Positions 7,415 to 16,363 of a stretch of 47,650 nt of DNA are shown one piece after another. How positions within the stretch are numbered: the first letter of the stretch is position 1; each line of letters opens with the position of its first letter. The notes beneath the pieces are model-generated. The model had not been told where the DNA came from, searched no databases, and was given only the letters and a program-made list of their open reading frames with translations. The stretch comes from Chloroflexus sp. MS-G (GTDB lineage: Bacteria; Chloroflexota; Chloroflexia; Chloroflexales; Chloroflexaceae): contig NZ_JPIM01000024.1 in NCBI RefSeq assembly GCF_000735195.1, positions 1 to 47,650 of the forward strand, given 5' to 3'. The translations under genes and the position numbers were made by a program.

Positions 7415-7867
7415 CTAACGCTTAGGTTCGTCGGGATTACCACGACGAGCCAGTGTCGTGGCGGCAGCCCGCACACCGGTCACCAGACTCGAGATACGAA
7501 TAATCGGCGACACAACCCGTTCGGCAACGTAGGTCGTCGTTGTGGTTGCCGTCTGCGCTGAATCACGGACATTATTGGCAATGGTGCGGGCGACATCCAG
7601 TGCTTCGTTCGCCTTTGTCAGCGCTTCATCGAGTTTAGGTATGACGTTATGACGTGCCAGACGGTTGATCTGATCGACAACGTAGAGGAGCGCGATCAGA
7701 ATAGCGATAGATAATACCGCACCGATCAACTGCAATGCGGCCAGAATCACAATAAACACATCGCGCCAGGCAGCTCGAAAATCTTCACCGAGGAAGATCG
7801 CGGCGATAATAAAACCGAACAGCACGGCGGTCAACAGGCCGATTCCGATAGCAATCCAACGTAACAC
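7415..7867 (-). CDS. Small membrane protein with coiled-coil-like tail (DUF948-like)
   Basis: 150 residues. Two hydrophobic helices (about 4-27 and 36-65) are followed by a polar, heptad-like segment KLDEALTKANEALDVARTIANNVRDSAQ and a basic C-terminus. The layout resembles DUF948-type proteins, but I do not identify a specific family with certainty. Next to small membrane protein 7933-8190 and mnmA on the same strand, though with a 65-bp gap. Confidence 0.65.
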   Translation of the reverse strand: MLRWIAIGIGLLTAVLFGFIIAAIFLGEDFRAAWRDVFIVILAALQLIGAVLSIAILIALLYVVDQINRLARHNVIPKLDEALTKANEALDVARTIANNVRDSAQTATTTTTYVAERVVSPIIRISSLVTGVRAAATTLARRGNPDEPKR

Positions 7868-7932
7868 AGGGTAACCTCCGTACCTGTCACACAGAATGTG
7901 ACTGCGAGAGCACTCTAATGCGCTGAATTATA

Positions 7933-8190
7933 TCATGGCCGCAAGCGCGAAACAACTATCAGTAAAACCCAGGCAAGCAGTGACGCTTCCAGCATCGGGA
8001 TACCGGCCGGCGTCGGCAGGTTAAGCGGAAAACGCCAGCCCAGTAGGGTGGCGATCAGGCAGCCTACGGCCGCAGTTACCCAAAAGATAGGGAGCTGCCG
8101 CCACGTGCGTCCGAGCAGAACGTGAGCAAGTGTGGCGTGCGTTGTCGTCAGTAACAGTAAGAGCAACGCGGCAGGCGAAAGAGCACTCAT
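7933..8190 (-). CDS. Small hydrophobic membrane protein
   Basis: 85 residues, almost entirely hydrophobic, with three probable transmembrane helices (about 4-24, 33-51 and 62-81) and a short basic loop RTWR. Its ATG overlaps the mnmA stop codon (ATGA), so it is translationally coupled to mnmA. No family recognised. Confidence 0.6.
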   Translation of the reverse strand: MSALSPAALLLLLLTTTHATLAHVLLGRTWRQLPIFWVTAAVGCLIATLLGWRFPLNLPTPAGIPMLEASLLAWVLLIVVSRLRP

Positions 8191-9266
8191 CCGACCTCCG
8201 GGCGAGCAATCCAGCCACCACCTAACACCTGCATCCCAGAGTAGAAGACGGCAGCCTGTCCTGGACTGACGGCACGCTGTGGACGTTCCAGCTCAACCAG
8301 CCAGCGCCCATCAGTTTGTTGCGACACTCGGGCCGGCAATGGCTCGGCATGAGCGCGCACCTGTACTTCACAGTGGAACACCTCTGCTGGTGGGGCATCA
8401 TCAACCCAATGTACATCGATCACAGTAAATCGCTCGCGGTTGAGTGCTGCCGCTGGGCCGACGATTAAAGCATTGCGGGCCGGATCGATGGCAACTACGT
8501 AACGTGGCTCACCTCCACCTAATCCCAATCCGCGGCGCTGCCCAACGGTGTAGAGTGGTAACCCACGGTGACGACCGATCTCTCGCCCTTCAAGATCGAA
8601 AATCGGGCCTGGAACGAGGCTTTCTGGTGCTTCGATCTGCAGCAGGTTCCGATAATCGCCATCGGGGACGAAGCAAATGTCCTGACTCTCTTCACGGTCG
8701 GCGCTGGGCAGGCCACGTGCAGCAGCCATTTCACGAACTTCGCGCTTGGTGTATGAACCGATCGGGAAGAGTAAGCGAGACAGTTCGGCTTGACCGAGCA
8801 TATGGAGCATATACGACTGATCTTTCTCGGCATCGACAGCCCGCCAGAGCTGATAACGCCCGCTATGAGTCTGCACCACTCGCGCATAGTGACCGGTAGC
8901 GACGGCATCAAAGCCTAACGTCCGTGCCCGGTCGAGCAAAGCGCGAAACTTTATCATCCGGTTACACTCAACGCATGGGTTAGGTGTCAGGCCATGCGTG
9001 TACGCACGGATAAAATAGTCGATCACGTGACGGCGAAATTCGCGTTGATAGTTGAAGACGTAGAAAGGAATACCGAGCAATGCACAGACCCGCCGGGCAC
9101 TGGCTGCCGCCTCTGCCGCACAACAGAGACTCTCGCGCAGTCCGTGGTCATCGTCATCCCACAAGTGCATTGTCACACCGGTCACCTGATGACCGGCCTC
9201 AAGAAGAAGGGCGGCGGCCAATGAACTATCAACGCCTCCGCTCATTGCTACCAGAATGTTTGCCAT
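8187..9266 (-). CDS. mnmA: tRNA-specific 2-thiouridylase MnmA
   Basis: ATP-dependent enzyme that puts the 2-thio group on U34 of tRNA-Lys, -Glu and -Gln. 359 residues, normal length. P-loop-like MSGGVDSSLAA at 8-18 activates the uridine; catalytic Cys101 in NPCVECN and Cys198 in SQDICFVPDGDY match the two reactive cysteines of the family; the ATGHYARV segment and C-terminal beta-barrel (VSPGQAAVFY) are present. It is first in a short unit with the membrane protein at 7933-8190. Confidence 0.97.
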   Translation of the reverse strand: MANILVAMSGGVDSSLAAALLLEAGHQVTGVTMHLWDDDDHGLRESLCCAAEAAASARRVCALLGIPFYVFNYQREFRRHVIDYFIRAYTHGLTPNPCVECNRMIKFRALLDRARTLGFDAVATGHYARVVQTHSGRYQLWRAVDAEKDQSYMLHMLGQAELSRLLFPIGSYTKREVREMAAARGLPSADREESQDICFVPDGDYRNLLQIEAPESLVPGPIFDLEGREIGRHRGLPLYTVGQRRGLGLGGGEPRYVVAIDPARNALIVGPAAALNRERFTVIDVHWVDDAPPAEVFHCEVQVRAHAEPLPARVSQQTDGRWLVELERPQRAVSPGQAAVFYSGMQVLGGGWIARPEVG

Positions 9267-9308
9267 ACGTTATGATACCTGTCATCTAGAGAATCTGCCG
9301 GTCAATTG

Positions 9309-9336
9309 ATTTTAAAACGGTATAATTGTCTGTCAG
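9309..9336 (-). promoter_or_regulatory. Possible promoter of mnmA
   Basis: Minus strand: CTGACA (9331-9336), 16-bp spacer, TAAAAT (9309-9314), about 40 bp before the mnmA ATG. On the plus strand the same segment holds TATAAT (9321-9326), a possible -10 for the hydrolase at 9373, but with no matching -35. Confidence 0.45.
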
Positions 9337-9372
9337 TTGTTTGCGAATACTGTGACATCCGCTTACTTTATT

Positions 9373-10215
9373 ATGGTAACGCATATCGAACACTGCTACC
9401 ATCACCGGCTCGGCCTGAGTTATCTCACCGCCGGTGAAGAAGGACCAGCGATCGTTTTTCTGCATGGCTGGGGTGCCTTCAAAGAATTGTGGTGGAGCAC
9501 CCTACGCGATCTGGGTCGCGATTACCGCTGCTTTGCAATTGATATGCCAGGTCACGGCGAGAGTCGGCTTGGTCAGGCCGATCAGATTGAACGAATCGCT
9601 ACACTTGTCGCCGATTTTTGTGCCGATCTCGGCTTGACGGCTATCATTCTTGTTGGTCATTCAATGGGTGGCAGTGTAGCGGTTGAGGTAACCCTGCGCT
9701 ACCCTCATCTGGTTCGGCGCCTGGCACTTATCGATGCTGCCGTTGATGCCTATCGGATGCCGACCTACACCCGTCTCTACCTCTTGCCCGCCATCGGCTG
9801 GCCTGTTTTCCGCATCACACAGGCTATCGGACGGGCGTTCCGCCCGATTGGTCAGCGTATCCCTCACGATCACGGCGGCGGTTGGATTCGGCCATGGGTA
9901 CGGCGAGCCTCGTACCTTGCCACCTTTGATCCAGAAGGATTGTACCGCATTTTACGATCACTTTTTGCGACTCGTGCCGATGAGCGTCTGCAACAGATTC
10001 GGGTGCCAACGTTAGTGCTTACCGGGCAATTCGATAGTCTTGTGCCCCCCTCGCATGCTCGTCGGTTGGCACAAGTTATCCCTGGCGCCCGATACGTTGT
10101 ACTCCCGGCCAGTATTCATAACCCGATGGACGAGCGACCAGGTGCATTTACCCGCGCTCTGCGGGCATTTCTCAGCGATGATGACGAAGATGGCAGATCG
10201 GCAGAGAGAATGTAG
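9373..10215 (+). CDS. Alpha/beta-hydrolase
   Basis: 280-residue alpha/beta-hydrolase fold protein. IVFLHGWGAFKELW carries the oxyanion HGW motif, nucleophile elbow VGHSMGGSVA, acid region LVLTGQFDSLVP, and the C-terminal His in ASIHNPMDERP. Probably an esterase or C-C hydrolase; the substrate cannot be read. ATG at 9373 taken because the hydrolase fold starts right after it; the frame upstream only offers a TTG. It precedes a second hydrolase and an acyl-CoA ligase, which suggests a common lipid or acyl-ester role. Confidence 0.85.
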   Translation: MVTHIEHCYHHRLGLSYLTAGEEGPAIVFLHGWGAFKELWWSTLRDLGRDYRCFAIDMPGHGESRLGQADQIERIATLVADFCADLGLTAIILVGHSMGGSVAVEVTLRYPHLVRRLALIDAAVDAYRMPTYTRLYLLPAIGWPVFRITQAIGRAFRPIGQRIPHDHGGGWIRPWVRRASYLATFDPEGLYRILRSLFATRADERLQQIRVPTLVLTGQFDSLVPPSHARRLAQVIPGARYVVLPASIHNPMDERPGAFTRALRAFLSDDDEDGRSAERM

Positions 10216-10262
10216 AAAATATGTCTCTGCACTATCAATTGTAAATTCGGAAAGCTACCTGT

Positions 10263-11051
10263 ATGAACCTGGAACCCTATCGCAAAGAGATTCAGCTTGC
10301 CGGAACTGCGCCGGTACGTTTGAGCGTCGTTGATGTTGGGCCACTAGACGGTGAACAGCAGGGAACCATTGTTTGTATTCATGGTTGTGCCGGTCATCTC
10401 GAGCAATGGGTACACCAGATCGAGCATTTAGCCGGTCGCTATCGTGTTATCGCTCCAGACTTACGTGGTCATGGCCGTTCAGAAGTGGTCAATTCGGCCT
10501 ATTCACTCGAAGAGTTTTTGTGGGACATCACCCAATTGTTGACACGCTTGCAAGTGGAAGAGCCGTTCATTCTCATGGCCCACTCGTTTGGTGGGCCGAT
10601 TGCAATCACGTTTGCCGCCAGCCAACCGCAGCGCGTCAGTCGCCTCATTTTAATTGCCACTGGGCCAGAAATGCATCTGCATCCACTGCACGAGCGCATC
10701 GTCAAACTACCAATCTCGCTGGCAATGCTCGAAAGACTACGGCCGATCCTGATGCCCAAAACGTATGCGCCGGTTAAAGTCATCCAGCGGGTGCTGGCCG
10801 GTACGCTGTTTCGCTGGAACGGACGTGCGGTATTACCTCAAGTTCAGACGCCGACCCTGATCATTGCCGGTCAGTGGGATTTTATCGCCCCCGTTTCACA
10901 GGCCCGTGAAAGCCAGCGCCTGATGCCCAACGCCCGCCTTGAGATCGTGCGTTATACTCGTCATCTCCCGCATCTCGAACGCCCCGAAGCGGTGAACCGT
11001 TTGATCGACCGTTTTCTGGCCGGGCCACGGAGCTGGCGGGAGGAGGTATGA
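10263..11051 (+). CDS. Alpha/beta-hydrolase
   Basis: 262 residues. IVCIHGCAGHLEQW at the oxyanion loop, DLRGHGRS, nucleophile elbow MAHSFGGPIA (Ser in H-S-F-G-G), acid loop LIIAGQWDFIAP and C-terminal TRHLPHLERPEAV with the catalytic His. Similar in build to its upstream neighbour (47-bp gap) but clearly diverged, so an old duplication or two recruitments. Weak ribosome-binding site. Substrate unknown. Confidence 0.85.
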   Translation: MNLEPYRKEIQLAGTAPVRLSVVDVGPLDGEQQGTIVCIHGCAGHLEQWVHQIEHLAGRYRVIAPDLRGHGRSEVVNSAYSLEEFLWDITQLLTRLQVEEPFILMAHSFGGPIAITFAASQPQRVSRLILIATGPEMHLHPLHERIVKLPISLAMLERLRPILMPKTYAPVKVIQRVLAGTLFRWNGRAVLPQVQTPTLIIAGQWDFIAPVSQARESQRLMPNARLEIVRYTRHLPHLERPEAVNRLIDRFLAGPRSWREEV

Positions 11052-11215
11052 GGGAGATGCACGACTAGATCAGGCGAAAACTTTGAAAACCCCGCATCCG
11101 CACACCTTGTCGTCACTTGGCCGTGGATGAAACTTGTCGATGGATGTACGAGTGCAGCGCCTGCTGCGTCCCGACCGATTTTCTTGTGCAATAGGATTTC
11201 TCTGATAGGTGCTTA

Positions 11216-11244
11216 TTGACATTCGTCGTATCACCATTCATAAT
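11216..11244 (+). promoter_or_regulatory. Promoter of the acyl-CoA ligase gene
   Basis: TTGACA (11216-11221), 17-bp spacer, CATAAT (11239-11244); expected start near 11251, about 48 nt before the ATG. So the ligase can be transcribed apart from the hydrolases. Confidence 0.65.
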
Positions 11245-11298
11245 CGATTCGAAGCTGATGTATGCCTTATCATTCTCATTCCCGTTCAGAGATAGCAC

Positions 11299-12999
11299 AT
11301 GAGCAGTGATCTGTTTACCTTACGACCATGGGTGCGTCACTACGATCCAGGTGTACCAGTCACCCTCAACCTTACCCCGGAACCACTACCGGCTCTGTTG
11401 CAACGTGCTGCCGAGCGCTACGCCGACATTCCAGCGATTGCATTTTACGGTCGGACACTCAGCTATGCGCGCCTGTGGGCAGAAGTTACTCAATTCGCCC
11501 GCGGTCTGTTGAACGCCGGTTTTCAACCTGGCGAACGGGCGGTTATTTTGTTGCCGAACATTCCCCAGGCCGTCATTGCCTGTTACGGTGTTCTCCTAGC
11601 CGGCGGGATTGTCGTGTTAGCGAACCCTGTCTTTGATGCTGAGGGCTTTGCCCACGAAGTCGAGGACTCTGGGGCAACCACCGTGATTGCCCTGAGTATG
11701 TTTCACCAGTTGATCGAACAGGTACGGGCAAAGATGCCCATCCCTCGTCTGATCTATACAAATCTGAAGGAATATCTGCCTTCAAGCCAGCGTGTTCTGT
11801 TCACGCTGCTGCGCCAGGAACGAGAAGGTCATCGGGTACCCGATGCGCAGGCACGTCAAGCCATCTGGTTTCAGCACCTCTTGGCGGACGGTCAGACCGG
11901 TGATCTTCCCCATCTCAATGCCAGCGATCCCGCCGTTATTCTTTACACCAGTGGCACGACCGGTACTGCCAAAGGGGTCTTGCACCGTCACGCAAGTCTG
12001 TACGCCAATGCCATCCAAACCCGCATGTGGTACGCTGATGCGGAAGAGGGCAATGAGCGGGTGTTATGTGTCATTCCTTTTTCGCATGCCTACGGTATGA
12101 CGGCCTGCATGAATGTCGGTATTACGTTAGGAGCAACGCTGATCTTGTTACCGACCTTCGAGACGCACAATGTATTGCACGCGATTCGACGAGAACGGCC
12201 CACCATCTTCCCCGGTGTGCCACCAATGTACGCCGCCCTCAATGAAGTTCGCGATGTCCGTAAGTACGGATTATCTTCGTTGAAGAGTTGTTTGAGCGGC
12301 GCCGCACCGTTACCGGTAGAGGTACAAGAAGGTTTTGAGCGCATTACACGCTGTCGATTGGTTGAAGGCTACGGATTGACCGAGGCCGGTCCGGTAACAC
12401 ACGCTAATCCACTGCGCGGCACGCGGCGCGCAGGTTCAATTGGGATTCCGATCCCTGATACAGAAGCCCGGATCGTTGATCTACAGAGCGGCGATGATCT
12501 GCCACCCGGCGCGATCGGCGAGCTATTGGTGCGAGGTCCACAACTGATGGCCGGTTACTGGCAAAACCCCCAGGCCACTGCTGAAGCGTTCACCCCTGAT
12601 GGCTGGTTACGAACGGGCGACATCGCCCGTATGCTACCCGACGGCTATTTTCAGATTATCGAACGTAAGAAAGAGATGATCATCGCCGGTAACTACAACA
12701 TCTACCCTCGCGATTTTGAAGAGGCCTTATACGAACACCCAACGGTCATCGATGCCGCCGTGGTTGGGGTACCGCAACCTGACGGCAGAACCGAAGTACA
12801 TGTTTTTGTTGTCACTCGCCCCGGTGAACAGGTAAGTGAAGCTGAGGTCTTGGCTTTTCTGCGTGATCGGATCAACCTACCGATTGTTCCTGACAAAATT
12901 GAGTTTCGCGAAGCACTCCCGCGCAGCTTCATCGGTAAACTCTTACGCCGACGGTTGGTAGAAGAGTTGCTGCAACGTGAACAACGATCCGGTGCTTGA
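11299..12999 (+). CDS. AMP-dependent acyl-CoA synthetase (long-chain fatty-acid-CoA ligase type)
   Basis: Adenylate-forming enzyme, 566 residues. Activates a carboxylic acid with ATP, then transfers it to CoA. Core motif ILYTSGTTGTAKG at about 214, A5 motif EGYGLTEAGP near 357, A7 GWLRTGDIA near 434, the hinge ERKKEMIIAGNYNIYPRDFEE, and the A10 lysine in RSFIGKLLRRR near 546. The build matches FadD-like medium/long-chain ligases, but chain-length preference is not visible. Own promoter upstream; neighbouring hydrolases could release the acids it activates. Confidence 0.9.
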   Translation: MSSDLFTLRPWVRHYDPGVPVTLNLTPEPLPALLQRAAERYADIPAIAFYGRTLSYARLWAEVTQFARGLLNAGFQPGERAVILLPNIPQAVIACYGVLLAGGIVVLANPVFDAEGFAHEVEDSGATTVIALSMFHQLIEQVRAKMPIPRLIYTNLKEYLPSSQRVLFTLLRQEREGHRVPDAQARQAIWFQHLLADGQTGDLPHLNASDPAVILYTSGTTGTAKGVLHRHASLYANAIQTRMWYADAEEGNERVLCVIPFSHAYGMTACMNVGITLGATLILLPTFETHNVLHAIRRERPTIFPGVPPMYAALNEVRDVRKYGLSSLKSCLSGAAPLPVEVQEGFERITRCRLVEGYGLTEAGPVTHANPLRGTRRAGSIGIPIPDTEARIVDLQSGDDLPPGAIGELLVRGPQLMAGYWQNPQATAEAFTPDGWLRTGDIARMLPDGYFQIIERKKEMIIAGNYNIYPRDFEEALYEHPTVIDAAVVGVPQPDGRTEVHVFVVTRPGEQVSEAEVLAFLRDRINLPIVPDKIEFREALPRSFIGKLLRRRLVEELLQREQRSGA

Positions 13000-13344
13000 G
13001 TGCCGTTGAATGACCCGCGAGAGCATGCTGACCGATCAACGCAACATTAGGTTCACAGAAGGATCATCTTGCAACTTCCAGACGATAAGTCTCGTATATA
13101 CATTACAGGACAGGCTTCACACAATAATCTCTTAGCGAAAAACTGAAAAACGCTCCAAAATACCTGAGGATGCGGGGCTCTGTACCGCACGATGTCGTGA
13201 TATAGAATCCGCTCCAAGCTAACGACCATACCTCAAGAGTGCCGATAAGATACCTTGTATACCTGTGTATCCTGCGGATATGGTGGATTGCAAGATACTT
13301 ATGTCATCTTGCTGAACAACCGCTCAAGCGAAGAAGGAGAGGTT
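13000..13344. other. Gene-free leader region before the SPFH genes
   Basis: 345 bp without a credible gene or repeat. Probably holds the promoter of the SPFH operon, but I see no -35/-10 pair good enough to call. An in-frame extension of the SPFH frame reaches 13255 but lacks a start with a ribosome-binding site. Confidence 0.4.
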
Positions 13345-14859
13345 ATGAACCGCTTGCAACGAGGTCTTGCTACTGCCAGGCAAATCCTGGAAAGCGGTGA
13401 ACTCGAACAACTACAAATTAAAGCCAGCGACTTCATTTCCCAGCGTTCGGGCAACGAGAGTGGCGCCACCCGCATCGAGCAAATGAGTGTCTTGCTCGAT
13501 GAAGCTGCCGAGTTACTCAATCGTAACTTTCAGCAACGAGAATCTGGCGGGCAAATCGCCAACGTTATTTCCCCGGTCGTTATCCCACGCGATCCACGAT
13601 CTTCGTTCTGGATCGCTATCACGATTGTGTTGGTAGTGATTGGCCTGATCGGCTGGCTCTTTAGCCTGATCATCGACACTGTTTCGTTTGGCTTCACCAA
13701 CCTGAGTCTCGTGCTGTTTGGTCCCCATTACTGGCTGCTCATCGTTGGGTATGTTGTTTACAGCCTTTGGCGCAACACCTTCATTATGGTACCCGACGGG
13801 TGTCAGGCACTGATCACCCGTTTTGGCAAACTCGAAGAGATTGCACCAGCGGGGCGGAAAGTCTTACTCGATCCATGGAAACGGGTGAGCTACATCGTCA
13901 ATGTCACTCGTGAATATCCGTACAACGCTCCAATTCGTGAAGCACCGACAGCCTCGCGGGTTAATGCCTCAGTAGACCTCTTCCTGCAATTCAAGATCGA
14001 GGACCCGGCAGCCTTTATCTTCACCCTGGGTGGCGCCAAGGGCTTTCAAGAGAAGTTACAGAACGCGGTGAGTGAAGTTACCCGTGCCCTCATCTATGAA
14101 CAACGGGCTGAGGCCATTTACGATCTAGTTGGCGAGAGCACGCAAAACCTGCTCAACACCCTGAACCAGCAATTTCTCCCCGCAGTACGCTTTGTCAACG
14201 CCAACATCACCCACGCCGAGCCTTCCAGTCCGGAATACCGGATCGATCTCGCCAAACCAGAAATGATTCGGGTTGCGAAAGAGGCATACACCTATGAATA
14301 CCAACTGGCTCTGCGCAAAGAACAGGACGAAGGCGATCTGAATCGTGAATTAACTAGCCTACGTGAGCAGTTGTCGGCTATTCAGGCCGAAATTGCCACC
14401 TACCAGGCCCAGATCGATACGGCTCGTGAACGAGAAATTCATCGAGCGAATGCTTACGCCAGCCAGTTGCTCAGCGAGGCCGAGAGTGCGGCGCGGGCTA
14501 ATGCGGCGTTGCTCGAAGCTCAGGCGCTCGATATTCGTGCGGTAGGTGCCGCACGGTATCCTGAAATCTTGCAGTACCGCTATCAACAAGATATTCTCGA
14601 CCGACTCGAAGCAGTAGCTGACCATCTGCCGCAAATTGTCCAGGTCAGCAGCAGTGACGATACGGTCATCGACTATCTGGCCTTGGCGCAACGAATGCTG
14701 GGTATTACCGATACTCAACTCTATTCACCGGAAGACGTTGCTGCGATTCGCAGCCGCATGCAAGAGATTCGCCAGCGGATTTTGGCCCGCACCGAACAGA
14801 TCAAGCAAGTCATTGCAGGCGGAAGCGATCAGACCGATACGAAAGGAGATAACCAGTGA
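13345..14859 (+). CDS. SPFH/band 7 domain membrane protein (first of a pair)
   Basis: 504 residues. Two long hydrophobic segments at about 85-115 and 125-155, then an SPFH/band-7 domain starting with NTFIMVPDGCQALITRFGKLEEIAPAGRKVLLDPWKR, and a long helical coiled-coil tail (AQIDTAREREIHRANAYASQLLSEAESAARANAALLEAQ, in shorter runs). Such proteins oligomerise on membranes as scaffolds, like stomatin or flotillin. ATG at 13345 has AAGGAGAGG upstream. Its stop overlaps the GTG start of the next SPFH gene, so both are likely made in a fixed ratio and co-assemble. Confidence 0.85.
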   Translation: MNRLQRGLATARQILESGELEQLQIKASDFISQRSGNESGATRIEQMSVLLDEAAELLNRNFQQRESGGQIANVISPVVIPRDPRSSFWIAITIVLVVIGLIGWLFSLIIDTVSFGFTNLSLVLFGPHYWLLIVGYVVYSLWRNTFIMVPDGCQALITRFGKLEEIAPAGRKVLLDPWKRVSYIVNVTREYPYNAPIREAPTASRVNASVDLFLQFKIEDPAAFIFTLGGAKGFQEKLQNAVSEVTRALIYEQRAEAIYDLVGESTQNLLNTLNQQFLPAVRFVNANITHAEPSSPEYRIDLAKPEMIRVAKEAYTYEYQLALRKEQDEGDLNRELTSLREQLSAIQAEIATYQAQIDTAREREIHRANAYASQLLSEAESAARANAALLEAQALDIRAVGAARYPEILQYRYQQDILDRLEAVADHLPQIVQVSSSDDTVIDYLALAQRMLGITDTQLYSPEDVAAIRSRMQEIRQRILARTEQIKQVIAGGSDQTDTKGDNQ

Positions 14860-16091
14860 GCGATACCCGACGTGAATTTTCCCGCATTCGTGAGGCGGTA
14901 GCAACCTGGAACCGTATCCGGCAACTTCTCCGTTCGGGTGAAGAGGGCCAACTGGTGCCGGTGGTGATCCCCAAAGATCGACGACGAGCACGCTGGCTTT
15001 TCCCACTGGCAATCAGCTTATACCTCCTCGGCGTGGCTGTTTTCAGTGGAGGTATTTTTGGTGGCCTGGTGCTGTTGCTGGCATTTTTGATGTTCATTGC
15101 TGCGGGCATTTCATTCTTCCTCAACGCAATTGTGGAGATAGAGCAAGGAACCACCGGTATTCTCTCGCACTGGGGGCAGATCGTCGGTACGCTGCCACCG
15201 GGCCGTCATTATCTATGGTGGCCATGGGAGAAGGTGGAAGCGGTGGTTGATACCAGCACTGAAATCCCATACACTGCACCGGTGATGGCGGCGCCAACTC
15301 GTGAAAATGTACCACTGAAGTCGATAGAGTTTTTCTTGAAATTCCGGATTGAAGACCCGATCGCCTTCTTCCGCCGATTGGGAGCAAGCAACTTTGATCT
15401 GGTGCTGAGTAGCGCTGTCCAGGATGCCATTCGCCAACGGGCGCGACGGGTCGAAACCGAACGCGCATACGACCTGCGCGGTAGTGATGTTGGTGATATG
15501 CAAGAGTTGCTTAATCGCCAACTCGCTCGTTATGGCGTTCGCATCACTGGTGCCAATATACCTGACGTGCAATTACCCGATCAGTATCAGCAACATCTGG
15601 CCACTCGTGAGCGGGTTGCAAAAGAATTGCAGGCATACGAACGGGAGTGGGAGCTGATTAAAAAGCAGCGGATCGATAGCTTGCTGCTAGAAATCGAACG
15701 GGCGAAAAAGGTGCGCGATGCCAAGCTGGTTGAGGTACGGGCAGCGATTAACAAAGCCCGCGAGGATGTGGCTCGCATGCTGCAAGAGAAAGAGACCGAA
15801 GCCCAGCGAGTACGCTGGGAAATTGAGGCGCGTGGTCGGGCAACGCTCCGCCAGGCCGAGAACGAGGCGCGTGGCCTGGAATATCTGGGCCAGGCTTATC
15901 AAGATAACCGGGCCGTATTACAGTATGAACTTGCCCGTCGCCGTTTACAGGTCGCTGAAACGTTGATGAAGCGTGCGCCGCGTCCGATAGTGGTCCAAAG
16001 TGATGGTGGAGATACTTCAGCATTAACCACTTTGATTACAGCTCAATTGCTACCGAAATTAGCCGGTAATGCTGATGGCGCGACGGGATAA
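14856..16091 (+). CDS. SPFH/band 7 domain membrane protein (second of a pair)
   Basis: 411 residues, starting with GTG inside the upstream stop (GTGA), with GAAAGGAG before it. One hydrophobic hairpin at about 45-90, band-7 domain beginning VEIEQGTTGILSHWGQIVGTLPPGRHYLWWPWEKVE, and a charged coiled-coil region from about 250 to 370. It has the same plan as the previous gene, shorter at the N-terminus, so the two arose by duplication and probably form a hetero-oligomeric membrane scaffold. Confidence 0.85.
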   Translation: MSDTRREFSRIREAVATWNRIRQLLRSGEEGQLVPVVIPKDRRRARWLFPLAISLYLLGVAVFSGGIFGGLVLLLAFLMFIAAGISFFLNAIVEIEQGTTGILSHWGQIVGTLPPGRHYLWWPWEKVEAVVDTSTEIPYTAPVMAAPTRENVPLKSIEFFLKFRIEDPIAFFRRLGASNFDLVLSSAVQDAIRQRARRVETERAYDLRGSDVGDMQELLNRQLARYGVRITGANIPDVQLPDQYQQHLATRERVAKELQAYEREWELIKKQRIDSLLLEIERAKKVRDAKLVEVRAAINKAREDVARMLQEKETEAQRVRWEIEARGRATLRQAENEARGLEYLGQAYQDNRAVLQYELARRRLQVAETLMKRAPRPIVVQSDGGDTSALTTLITAQLLPKLAGNADGATG

Positions 16092-16145
16092 CAACATCCA
16101 CATTTTAGATGACAAGTATTCCTCGCCAAGTCCACTGCTTTCATT

Positions 16146-16198
16146 GCTCTATGCCTCAATGGTGCAATGTACCTACAGAGGCACTGAGGACACAGAGC
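16146..16198. terminator. Imperfect stem-loop between converging operons
   Basis: GCTCTATGCCTCA (16146-16158) can pair with TGAGG...AGAGC (16185-16198) with internal mismatches. It lies between the ends of the SPFH operon and the sugar operon; no T-run. The rest of 16092-16363 shows nothing recognisable. Confidence 0.25.
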
Positions 16199-16363
16199 AT
16201 AGTATAAAGATTTGCTTCTAACATCCACATATACCCACTCTTGTGAGAGGGGATAGGGGTGCTCGCAAATTGTTTCCGGGTACCCTTCTGTCCTTTTATC
16301 CTGTAGTACCTTCAGCCTACAAGTTCTGCCTAATATAACAAATTAATACTGGTATGATGGCTT

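Noticed and set aside
8444..8899. 151-codon plus-strand frame within mnmA
   Set aside because: Lies entirely opposite the well-supported mnmA gene; composition is that of an antisense shadow.
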